This document shows, one piece after another, positions 1 to 6,623 of a stretch of 39,187 nucleotides of DNA (position 1 is its first letter; the number at the start of each line of letters is the position of its first letter). Origin of the DNA: Bacteroidaceae bacterium (GTDB lineage Bacteria; Bacteroidota; Bacteroidia; Bacteroidales; Bacteroidaceae); assembly GCA_017470525.1 (NCBI GenBank), contig JAFUYM010000030.1, positions 1 to 39,187 on the forward strand. The letters run 5' to 3'. The notes under the pieces were generated by a model. That model searched no databases, was not told the origin of the DNA, and was given only the letters and a program-made list of their open reading frames with translations. The translations under genes were made by a program, and so were the position numbers.

Positions 1-1653
1 ATCAAGATTCAAATCAGGATCAGTCTTTGCCTGCATTTTTGCAAAGTCAAAAGCATCCTTGATGTATGACTTGCGACCTTCTACCGTTTTCTCAACACTT
101 ATCGCCTTTAACAAGAAATCCTTCAAGTCCTTTGTGAACTGTTTTACGCCAGCCTTCCACTGGTCAACAATAATTTGGACTACTTTCTTGAAATTCAGGC
201 TGCATGTCGCAAATATCAGATCTTTCAAGACTTTCAGCCTTTCAAGTAAGGCCTTATTGGAATTTCTTGTTTTTGACAACTGTTCAGCCAATGACTTGAT
301 TCTCTCATCCTTGGTTATTCTCTGTCCGTCCTTTGGGCCACCTGACCAATAGAGTGGCATTCCATTCTCACTGAAAGCATAACGCCCCTTTTCTATGAGA
401 CCTCCGTACACTTCCTTCATTTCGGCAATTTCGGCATCAAGTTCGGCCTTTGCGTCAGCTTTGACTTTTGCAATAGAAGCTTCTTTGTCTTCCTTAGCCT
501 TGGCAAGAGCAGCTTCCTTGTCAGCCTTAGCTTTAATTTCTGCCTCCTTTTTCTCCCTTTCACGGAACTTGGCTAATTCTTCCCATGTGACATCCTGGTC
601 TTTCTTGCTGCCACTCGTCCAAACATAGGGACGGCCATTCTCATCAATAGCAGTTGTTGCCTGACGAAGTTCTTCTTGGTGTTCTTTTTCTTTATCTTCA
701 AGCACTTTTCTCACTGTGGGACTCAACCCAGAGTTAAATATCTTGTCATACCAAGATGCCTGAGCCATCTTGGTAATCTCGGCTTTCTTTTCCTCAATTT
801 CCTTTTCAACAGCCATCAGTTGACCATTGACTTGCTGAAGATTCCATTCTGCAGGTGGCACTCTCTTCTGCTTACTGCCAGCAATCCCACGACGCAAACC
901 AAATGGGGCCATAGCCTTTGCATATCCTGTCTGCCAACGTTCCATTGCTACAGGATTACAAATATCCTTGGCAGAGAGTCGGGCTGTTACCTCTTGCTTC
1001 TTGTAGGTGCGCTTCTTGACAATAGCCCTGCCGCTCTCATCGAGGATAATGTTACCGTTCTCGTCAGTCTCATATTTACGCAAGGGCTTTCCTCTCTCGT
1101 CAAACTTGGGCTTCTCCTTACGCGGCTTTGGCTCTTCGTATGTTATTGGGACAACTGTGACGTGCAGATGGGGAGTTGTCTCGTCCATGTGCAGAACAGC
1201 GGATACTACGTTCTTGTCACCAAACTCCTGCTTAAACCAGCCAAGAGTAGAGTCTATCCAGTCATCAAGCCTGCCCTCTTTCTCGAATTGCTTCATGGTT
1301 TCCTCATCGGAACTGCATATGAAACATAGAGCGATGACCGCATCATCCTTGATCTTACGGGTTTTCTTTTCCCCTTTCGTTACTATCTTCTTTTTGCCTG
1401 AACTCTCGCGGGAAAAACCTTCTTCTTTTAGTCGGTTCCAAATGGCTTGTGTTCGGCCAACCTTTTTTGCTCCCTCAATGCATTCACGGTTGAGTGCTGT
1501 ACGAGAATCATCACGGACGCTCTTCGGACGGAATGTTACCATTCGGTCCAGATTAGCGTCATATACTTCTCGGTCAATGTGGGCGGAGAGTCCCCCCGCA
1601 TTGCCAGTTTGCTTGTCCATCGTTAGGACAACGAATCTATCACCTTTTGCCAT
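1..1653 (-). CDS. MobV-family relaxase (Mob_Pre), 3' end outside window
   Basis: This is a plasmid-mobilization relaxase of the MobV/Pre type, which nicks at oriT and leads the strand into a recipient cell. The frame is open from the ATG at 1653 to the left edge (551 codons), so the C-terminus is missing. The N-terminus MAKGDRFVVLTMDK and the early segment AGGLSAHIDREV fit the family. The metal-binding motif HMDETTPHLHVTVVPI has its HLH at residues 162-164. A charged stretch rich in K, E and A around residues 300-420 predicts a long coiled coil, as in other Mob_Pre proteins. The hairpin-rich region directly upstream (1654-2020) is where an oriT is expected. A DnaC-like gene and an excisionase-like gene upstream on the same strand suggest an integrative mobilizable element that relies on a helper conjugation system. 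The family call is firm; the element family is not named. Confidence 0.9.
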   Translation of the reverse strand, partial: MAKGDRFVVLTMDKQTGNAGGLSAHIDREVYDANLDRMVTFRPKSVRDDSRTALNRECIEGAKKVGRTQAIWNRLKEEGFSRESSGKKKIVTKGEKKTRKIKDDAVIALCFICSSDEETMKQFEKEGRLDDWIDSTLGWFKQEFGDKNVVSAVLHMDETTPHLHVTVVPITYEEPKPRKEKPKFDERGKPLRKYETDENGNIILDESGRAIVKKRTYKKQEVTARLSAKDICNPVAMERWQTGYAKAMAPFGLRRGIAGSKQKRVPPAEWNLQQVNGQLMAVEKEIEEKKAEITKMAQASWYDKIFNSGLSPTVRKVLEDKEKEHQEELRQATTAIDENGRPYVWTSGSKKDQDVTWEELAKFREREKKEAEIKAKADKEAALAKAKEDKEASIAKVKADAKAELDAEIAEMKEVYGGLIEKGRYAFSENGMPLYWSGGPKDGQRITKDERIKSLAEQLSKTRNSNKALLERLKVLKDLIFATCSLNFKKVVQIIVDQWKAGVKQFTKDLKDFLLKAISVEKTVEGRKSYIKDAFDFAKMQAKTDPDLNLD

Positions 1654-1685
1654 AATTTGTAAACTTTTAAGTTGTTCAACAATTG

Positions 1686-1883
1686 GGTCCAGGGATTGTT
1701 CCCTGGTCAGAGTTCTTAGAGGTCGAGACCTCTGAGCGGGGCGGTCAAGGGGGAGGGTCACCCCCTTGCGAGGTTCCATAGGGCAAGTAGCCCTTGGCAG
1801 GTTCTTAGGGCAGAGCCTTGAGCGGTAGGTGCAGGGAGAAGTCACTCCCTGCTGGGGAATCCAAAGGGGCAAGCCCCGTGGCT
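1686..1883. repeat. Hairpin array in two imperfect tandem units, oriT candidate
   Basis: At least six short inverted repeats follow one another. They are 1689-1695/1700-1706, 1718-1724/1727-1733, 1746-1753/1761-1768, 1780-1784/1790-1794, 1831-1837/1846-1852 and 1866-1870/1873-1877. The block from 1712 to 1800 and the block from 1801 to 1883 align as two diverged copies. Both begin GTTCTTAG, carry GAGCGG, then a GGG/CCC hairpin, then a GGGCAAG hairpin. The stretch is more GC-rich than the genes around it and has no plausible ORF. It lies directly upstream of the MobV start at 1653. MobV relaxases usually act on an oriT next to their own gene, so an oriT or transfer-regulatory role is inferred. 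The nick site cannot be placed. Confidence 0.55.
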
Positions 1884-1952
1884 TACTTACCTAAATTTAG
1901 CGACTCTGCTCGCGACGGCTTTGTGTGCCATGCACAGAAACCGGAAATTTTG

Positions 1953-2010
1953 GTATAGTAAGCTACACCATTATTGCTAATGGTCGCCCCTGTCCGCCAC
2001 GTTACTATAC
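1953..2010. repeat. Nested inverted repeats between DnaC-like gene and mob
   Basis: An outer 9-bp inverted repeat, GTATAGTAA (1953-1961) and TTACTATAC (2002-2010), encloses a perfect 7-bp hairpin ACCATTA-TTGC-TAATGGT (1967-1984). A C-rich asymmetric segment (1985-2001) fills the rest. It lies 10 bases past the stop of the DnaC-like gene and is AT-rich, unlike the adjacent GC-rich hairpin array. It could be the relaxase recognition and nick structure, a replication-initiation site for the element, or a terminator for the upstream operon. A terminator is less likely because no T-run follows. Structure is seen directly; function is inferred. Confidence 0.45.
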
Positions 2011-2020
2011 ATCCCGAATG

Positions 2021-2743
2021 TTACGGTGTTCTGAAAGACAGCCCCTGATAGTTAAGGATAAGCATCATCTCGTTAAAACGGTCTGCTATTCTGATACCAT
2101 AGAGCATGCGGATTTGTGGTGGGGTTAGGTTGGTTGTCACCATGGTGAAAAGCATCCTGTTATAGCGATATGACAAGAGATCTATCACAGGAGTGACACG
2201 GTTGCCATAGCTAATCAGTGTAGGCTCTTCCTCGCCAAGGTCATCAATCCCAAGCATATTGATTTGCTGTAGATGTAAGTATTCTTTAGAGTCAACTTTT
2301 ACTTGGTTATAGATGAACTTGGCGCTTTCTATTCTCATCCCGTATGTGCTAAATGTTGTATTACCTATCAGAGGAATCTCAAGACTCCTTATGAGATTCT
2401 GCAGGGCATACATCATTGTGCTCTTGCCGTTACCTACGCCACCACACAGCATAATACCGAATTTGTTGGTAGGCTTGGTGAACAACTCGGCTATCTGCCA
2501 GATATGATTATGCAGTTCTTCACTATTGACATAAGTATTACCACGCTTTTCTACCTCTACTTGGAACGCCACTTCGATATTAAGAGCAGCTTCCTCTGTT
2601 GACATCGGGAACTTAACAATACCCGGTGTAGTCTTCTGGCCTATTAGCTTCGATCTTAATTGTGCTAATTTGGCCATTGCACTTTGATTCATTTCCATAA
2701 TAATTCTTGTATTTGTATTTAATCCAGTTAAAAACATACTCAC
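2021..2743 (-). CDS. DnaC/IstB-like AAA+ ATPase (helicase loader type)
   Basis: The protein has a P-loop GGVGNGKST (residues 101-109), a Walker B MLGIDDLGEE (163-172), a sensor-1-like segment MVTTNL (201-206) and an arginine-finger-like RIADRF (218-223). This is the layout of DnaC, DnaI and IstB ATPases, which load the replicative helicase or assist transposition. The first ATG is at 2743, inside the upstream gene. A second ATG at 2698 (MEMNQSAMAKL) is an equally good start, and no clear ribosome binding site decides between them. Either way it overlaps the upstream DnaD-like gene (ending 2613) by 86-131 bases, which suggests translational coupling. With no transposase nearby, helicase loading for replication of the excised element is more likely than an IstB role. 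Confidence 0.8.
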   Translation of the reverse strand: MSMFLTGLNTNTRIIMEMNQSAMAKLAQLRSKLIGQKTTPGIVKFPMSTEEAALNIEVAFQVEVEKRGNTYVNSEELHNHIWQIAELFTKPTNKFGIMLCGGVGNGKSTMMYALQNLIRSLEIPLIGNTTFSTYGMRIESAKFIYNQVKVDSKEYLHLQQINMLGIDDLGEEEPTLISYGNRVTPVIDLLSYRYNRMLFTMVTTNLTPPQIRMLYGIRIADRFNEMMLILNYQGLSFRTP

Positions 2744-3380
2744 GACAGTCAGCCTCTTCTTTTCCCTTACAACCCTTATGTTCCTGTTCTGAGAAGAATT
2801 CTCTAACTTTGTCTTTCAACTCTTCGCCATTAAGAATAATCTTATTCTTGGCCAGTCGTTCAGATAATCCAAGGAGCCAAGAATTGTCATTCAACAATTT
2901 TTCCATTAGCTCTGAAAGAGTCAACACAACTTTTGAATTGGATGAAGGAGATTGTTTTTCTTCTCCTACTTCTTTTGTTGTATTTTCTTCTTTTATATTG
3001 GAATGGGGCAACGATTGGGGCAACTCGGAAGCCAATGATTCGGTCAACTGTTGAGTCATCAGTTGAGACAACGATTGAGATTGTTCTTCCGAAAGACAGA
3101 GGGTGTACAATGCAGGCTTGCCTTTGCCTTCACCTCTAGAAAAGTCAATCAGCCCTCTCTTTCTAAGTCCATCTCTTGCCTTCATTACGTTCTGTTTAGA
3201 AGTATTCAGCCGTGCCGCCAGCATCTGGGTACTGACCTTAAAAGGTGATGCCCAGTGTTGGCGGTTGGCCTCATACAACAGATAGAAGTAGAGAGTTGCC
3301 TCACTCAAAGAGCATGGATCATTCTCATTTTCAAACCAGAAATGGTTCATGTAGTCATAGATACCCATAGCCTTACACAT
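2613..3380 (-). CDS. Winged-helix, DnaD/replication-initiator-like protein
   Basis: This is a 255-residue protein. The N-terminal 95 residues look like a winged helix. They start with a region typical of element-borne initiators (SEATLYFYLLYEANRQHW), followed by a recognition-like segment, LNTSKQNVMKARDGLRKRGL. A polar linker rich in Q, S and E (about 100-160) follows. The C-terminal part is helical and ends with a motif FNWIKYKYKNYY that resembles the end of DnaD-like domains. It begins 3 bases after the HTH gene and overlaps the DnaC-like ATPase, so it probably works with that ATPase in replication of the excised element. A second ATG four codons in is possible. The DnaD-like label rests on layout and context, not on a profile match. 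Confidence 0.6.
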   Translation of the reverse strand: MCKAMGIYDYMNHFWFENENDPCSLSEATLYFYLLYEANRQHWASPFKVSTQMLAARLNTSKQNVMKARDGLRKRGLIDFSRGEGKGKPALYTLCLSEEQSQSLSQLMTQQLTESLASELPQSLPHSNIKEENTTKEVGEEKQSPSSNSKVVLTLSELMEKLLNDNSWLLGLSERLAKNKIILNGEELKDKVREFFSEQEHKGCKGKEEADCREYVFNWIKYKYKNYYGNESKCNGQISTIKIEANRPEDYTGYC

Positions 3381-3383
3381 TTA

Positions 3384-3680
3384 CTATCGATGACCATACT
3401 TTGCCAACTTCCCAGACTTGATAAGTATGTTGACTTCCTGCTTTGAGTACAGATTCTTGCGTCCTACCTTCTGACATTTCAAAATGCCAGACTGTTCAAT
3501 TCTCCAAAGAGTAGGATAAGCAATGTGCAGAAGATCACATAGTTCATCACGTGTATAAAACCCCTCATCTTCGGGTTTCTCCCCGAAGTTACCGATGTTC
3601 TTCTCATTGAGGCATCGGCTAACAGTTCTGTAGATAATGTCCTCGAACTGCTCTTCATTTAATACTACTATATTTTCCAT
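3384..3680 (-). CDS. Excisionase-like helix-turn-helix DNA-binding protein
   Basis: This is a 98-residue protein with a C-terminal MerR/excisionase-type helix-turn-helix of the HTH_17 kind. The stretch YTRDELCDLLHIAYPTLWRI is followed by GILKCQKVGRKNLYSKQEV, where the wing typically ends in a basic residue and Y-S. Proteins like this accompany tyrosine recombinases on Bacteroidetes mobile elements and act as recombination directionality factors or as regulators of the downstream replication and mobilization genes. Here it heads the run to the DnaD-like, DnaC-like and mob genes. The integrase lies four genes away, so a regulator role is as likely as excision. A TAnnTTTG box lies upstream. Confidence 0.7.
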   Translation of the reverse strand: MENIVVLNEEQFEDIIYRTVSRCLNEKNIGNFGEKPEDEGFYTRDELCDLLHIAYPTLWRIEQSGILKCQKVGRKNLYSKQEVNILIKSGKLAKYGHR

Positions 3681-3707
3681 AATTTATTGAAATTAATTTT
3701 TGTGCTG

Positions 3708-3715
3708 CAAAATTA
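3708..3715 (-). promoter_or_regulatory. Probable -7 box for the excisionase-like gene
   Basis: On the minus strand this reads TAATTTTG, a match to the Bacteroidetes -7 consensus TAnnTTTG, 27 bases before the ATG at 3680. No convincing TTG is present about 20 bases further upstream, so strength is uncertain. Confidence 0.45.
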
Positions 3716-3753
3716 TCCCAATAAATTCAGAGAAATAAAAAGGGGAAACGGAT

Positions 3754-3794
3754 CACGTTCGCAACATATTGGCTATCAACATATTGCGAACGTG
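3754..3794. repeat. 18-bp near-perfect inverted repeat upstream of HTH gene
   Basis: The arms at 3754-3771 and 3777-3794 match at 16 of 18 positions and are separated by 5 bases (GCTAT). The outer 11 bases of each arm, CACGTTCGCAA and its complement, are perfect. It lies between the 324-residue gene (stop at 3845) and the probable promoter of the excisionase-like gene. No T-run flanks it, so it looks more like an operator or recombination site than a terminator. Function is inferred. Confidence 0.5.
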
Positions 3795-3844
3795 GCAGGG
3801 GAAGTGGTCTGGGGAAGATGAGGGGATAGATTCCCGTCAAAACA

Positions 3845-4819
3845 TCACTTTATCAAGTAATAGAACTCTTTTTCAAGCCCTTTTGTGTCTTTTAACTTTG
3901 CTGGTTTGTAATCAGGATTATGCTCACAGCCCACAATCTGGCAGAAATATTTGTACCAGTTTGTAAAAGAATTGGGCTTCAGTCTCGACATCTTATCACT
4001 ATTATATATAAGGTGGGCTATCTTGGCATATTCCAAAACGCTTCTTTTCTTGGCCCTATCAGTCAAACTATCTTCAAGTTGCTTGTAGTAATCGATGTTA
4101 CCAGTACCAATACCTCTAAACGGCGCTGTAAAATGCTCTGCAAATTCTTTTGGAAGATGATAACTGCCTATCTCATTTCGCAGTGATTCCACTTTCTCCT
4201 TGAAATCGTTTTCAAGGTCAATAACTGTCGGCATCTTGCCAAATTCATCCATTAAGAGGTCTGCGCTGTAGAGGATCCTACGTTTGATTTCTTTCTTCTG
4301 AGCCTCATTGAATACACGGCTGTCAAACGAGTCTGTCAAAAGATTCACACAATAGATGTATTCAAGTCCTATGCGACATAAGAATTCTTCGTATCTCTCG
4401 GTATTACTTGGATGGGTGATACCATATTTCACAAGCAAGTCCAAATAGGTGGTCTTTATCTTCTTGATATTGCATAACTCAGACATGTTGATGGTATATT
4501 TCAGGAAGTCGTCACCAATCTTATTAAGAATCAGGTCAAGATTCACAAAATTGTTATAGTAGAGATTGCGAACCTCTTCATTTACCTTGTCAACCACAAC
4601 AATCATATTGTTATGCACGATTTCTGTTGACATCTTAGCGTAGCAGCAATAGTAATCACGAAACATCCTTTCAGTCATTTCCCTCTCTACTGCAGACATG
4701 GATTCATAATCAGATTCATTGGGGACATACTTCGGCATAAAGCCCATATCCTCAACTGTAGTCTTTACCTCCTTCAGTTTTTTTACAAAGTCATCCCATA
4801 AGGGTGTTCCTATTGTCAT
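3845..4819 (-). CDS. Unrecognised 324-residue protein beside the AbiE pair
   Basis: I do not recognise a family. The protein is soluble with no signal peptide or membrane segment. It appears largely helical, with Glu/Lys-rich N-terminal and central parts and several aromatic-rich helices (for example FRDYYCCYAKM and TNWYKYFCQIVG). The C-terminal stretch FTNWYKYFCQIVG followed by a Lys-rich tail resembles the ends of many accessory proteins in Bacteroidetes elements, but no function can be drawn from that. It begins 89 bases after the AbiEii stop. Its leader carries a 23-bp sequence identical to one in the abiEi leader (4851-4873 and 6536-6558). This suggests that the same regulator acts on both and that the protein is a third component of the defence module. 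It could also be an independent cargo gene. Confidence 0.7.
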   Translation of the reverse strand: MTIGTPLWDDFVKKLKEVKTTVEDMGFMPKYVPNESDYESMSAVEREMTERMFRDYYCCYAKMSTEIVHNNMIVVVDKVNEEVRNLYYNNFVNLDLILNKIGDDFLKYTINMSELCNIKKIKTTYLDLLVKYGITHPSNTERYEEFLCRIGLEYIYCVNLLTDSFDSRVFNEAQKKEIKRRILYSADLLMDEFGKMPTVIDLENDFKEKVESLRNEIGSYHLPKEFAEHFTAPFRGIGTGNIDYYKQLEDSLTDRAKKRSVLEYAKIAHLIYNSDKMSRLKPNSFTNWYKYFCQIVGCEHNPDYKPAKLKDTKGLEKEFYYLIK

Positions 4820-4850
4820 AATGTGTTATCCTGTAATTAATAATATCTAC

Positions 4851-4873
4851 GAAATTTTTGCAATATTTCCCAC
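4851..4873. repeat. Copy 1 of 23-bp leader repeat (upstream of 324-aa gene)
   Basis: These 23 bases, starting GAAATTTTTGCAATATTT, recur exactly at 6536-6558. Identity continues for six more bases with one mismatch. The core is a partial palindrome with outer arms GAAAT and ATTTC. This copy is 31 bases before the ATG of the 324-residue gene and 35 bases past the AbiEii stop. A shared operator, probably for AbiEi, is the simplest reading. Confidence 0.6.
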
Positions 4874-4908
4874 ATTTTGTGGATTTGTATTATCTTGTCT
4901 CGACACGT

Positions 4909-5931
4909 CTACATGTTTCGTAATCTCTGTTGTAATTCCTGAATCCGCTGCATTAGATGATCAAAATCCAATGACCTTCCATAAATGAAGTATCGCTGCA
5001 TATTGGAATAATCCTGTCGCCAGTCATCCTGCACGTTCTCTGGTGGCAGAATGTTAATGGTGTCTGGGTGATGCAATGAGTAGTCCACATATCTTAGCGC
5101 ATAGTAGGCTTTTCGATGTTCAATGATGGCATCATATAAAGTCTTGTCCGCTAATGCAGACTTACCAAACTCAGAATCCATAAGACGCTCAAGGTCATAG
5201 AGATGGCGGGACATCCTGACACTTCGAGGCTTGTCCTTCTGAAATTCCTCTGCCAACAAGAATATCTTCTCCAAGAAAGTACGAGTAGGCACTACAGTTT
5301 TGATTCGGCATACAGCATCTGTATCATCATCAGGGAATGTCCCGCATATAAGTGAACGTATTTCACGCTCCTCAACTGGCTCGTCCATAGAGAGACAGCT
5401 TATCTCAATCTTCACCCTGGGCGGGATGTAGTCAATCTTCCGAGTGAGAAGACTGTCGTAGTGAAGCACGATGACGGTTGGATCTTTGTCGCTATCAATA
5501 GGAACAAGTTCACCTTCCCTGTTTTCTACATGAGTGATGTTCTCTATCTGGTAGCCTGTGATGCCCATGGCCTTTAAACGTTCATCAAGTTGACCTGACA
5601 AAGTGCTTTGGATATAGGCTCTCGACAACTTGCGCAGCTTATCGCGTTGACTCTTGTTGGACTTATTGACGCCAAAGAATGAATGACTGATAGCCAGATC
5701 AATATCTTCAGAAAATCTTTCAATCAATCCCCAGCCTTTGCTAAGACTGGTACCGCCTTTGAATATCAAGCTTTCTGCACAATCCGCCTGGAATAGTGCC
5801 TTTAATGTGACACTAACCCACCAGTCCTTTTCAATTGCCGCCCGTCCAATACCAGGATGACTCTCTTCGGTCTTTTCCAACATGTATGAACGGTCGGTAT
5901 CGTTATTATTTATCCAAAGTGTTTGTTTCAT
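4909..5931 (-). CDS. AbiEii/AbiGii-family nucleotidyltransferase toxin
   Basis: This is the toxin half of a type IV toxin-antitoxin pair, a DNA polymerase beta-like nucleotidyltransferase. The signature GGTSLSK (residues 59-65) is followed by SEDIDL with the DxD-type acids (74-79), a third acidic strand VKIEIS (173-178) and the conserved helix RTFLEKIFLL (217-226). At 340 residues it has the usual family length and looks intact. Its start overlaps the antitoxin gene by 26 bases, so the two are translationally coupled. AbiE systems give phage abortive infection and can also stabilise mobile elements. Members of the family can transfer nucleotides to tRNA ends; the target of this one is unknown. 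Confidence 0.9.
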   Translation of the reverse strand: MKQTLWINNNDTDRSYMLEKTEESHPGIGRAAIEKDWWVSVTLKALFQADCAESLIFKGGTSLSKGWGLIERFSEDIDLAISHSFFGVNKSNKSQRDKLRKLSRAYIQSTLSGQLDERLKAMGITGYQIENITHVENREGELVPIDSDKDPTVIVLHYDSLLTRKIDYIPPRVKIEISCLSMDEPVEEREIRSLICGTFPDDDTDAVCRIKTVVPTRTFLEKIFLLAEEFQKDKPRSVRMSRHLYDLERLMDSEFGKSALADKTLYDAIIEHRKAYYALRYVDYSLHHPDTINILPPENVQDDWRQDYSNMQRYFIYGRSLDFDHLMQRIQELQQRLRNM

Positions 5932-6529
5932 TACCTTTCTTAATTATAATAGGTGATATCATTTTTCGCATCCATATAGGAACCATCATTAGATCCTGAC
6001 GAAGCTTGTCTTGTTCTGGTTCCATTCGAATGAGTTTTCTTATTTGAGATAGTTCTGTTTCGCCAACGTTATCCTTACCCAGTGCTCTGAGAGCTTGAAC
6101 AAGATAAGCCATTAGTGTGGTTTTATATGCAAAATTACGTGGAACGCCACGCTTGAATACAATGGTTTGATTACCCAGATTGATAGTTCTACCACTACCG
6201 TTAGTAAGGAATGTATAGGTCATTGGGACTTGTGTAGATAGTCCCAATTCATTAAGTGCAGTCTCTCCAACGGGAAGAATCACGGCATTGTCGCGTTTCG
6301 CAATACTCTCTGCTATCTGAATTATAGATGGCTTAACCGCTCCAAACCTGCTCAGCTTAGGCCTATAGTAGATGCCCTGAGCCAACTTGACAATTACATT
6401 GTCTTCTACGAGTTTAGTCAGCACATTTCCCACAAACTCCACATTATATTGCGGAAAGTCTGTCCTGAAAAGAACATTTCCAGGAGGAATTTCTTCTATG
6501 ATTTGTCTGAGTGGTTTGTCTTCTGTCAT
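5906..6529 (-). CDS. AbiEi-like antitoxin (DUF6088 type)
   Basis: This 207-residue protein has an N-terminal winged helix. It contains a loop LVEDNVIVKLAQGIYYRPK (about residues 40-58) that is typical of AbiEi/DUF6088 antitoxins, where GxYY ends the wing. The rest matches the antitoxin body (for example LPVGETALNELGLS and the strand-rich TYTFLTNGSGRTI). AbiEi proteins repress their own promoter by binding repeats. Here a clear promoter lies at 6568-6598, and a 23-bp repeat lies between it and the ATG. The stop overlaps the toxin start, so expression is coupled. The pair appears complete and probably works both in phage defence and in keeping the element. Confidence 0.85.
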   Translation of the reverse strand: MTEDKPLRQIIEEIPPGNVLFRTDFPQYNVEFVGNVLTKLVEDNVIVKLAQGIYYRPKLSRFGAVKPSIIQIAESIAKRDNAVILPVGETALNELGLSTQVPMTYTFLTNGSGRTINLGNQTIVFKRGVPRNFAYKTTLMAYLVQALRALGKDNVGETELSQIRKLIRMEPEQDKLRQDLMMVPIWMRKMISPIIIKKGNETNTLDK

Positions 6530-6535
6530 ACCTTT

Positions 6536-6558
6536 GAAATTTTTGCAATATTTCCCAC
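6536..6558. repeat. Copy 2 of 23-bp leader repeat (upstream of abiEi)
   Basis: This is identical to 4851-4873. It lies between the -7 box (6568-6575) and the abiEi ATG (6529), so it is at or just past the start of transcription. That is the position where a repressor such as AbiEi would bind. Confidence 0.65.
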
Positions 6559-6567
6559 TTTTTGCTG

Positions 6568-6598
6568 CAAAAGTACAGCTTTTATTTTATACGGACAA
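6568..6598 (-). promoter_or_regulatory. Promoter of the abiEi-abiEii operon
   Basis: On the minus strand, TTG (6596-6598) is followed after 20 bases by TACTTTTG (6568-6575), a full match to the Bacteroidetes -33/-7 consensus. It lies in the gap between the integrase stop (6624) and abiEi. Confidence 0.75.
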
Positions 6599-6623
6599 TT
6601 TTTTGCAGAAAGAAATGAAGAAT

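Noticed and set aside
1007-1735. Plus-strand ORF opposite the relaxase gene
   Set aside because: The minus frame holds a full MobV start and the HLH motif; the plus frame is Ser-rich and unlike a protein.
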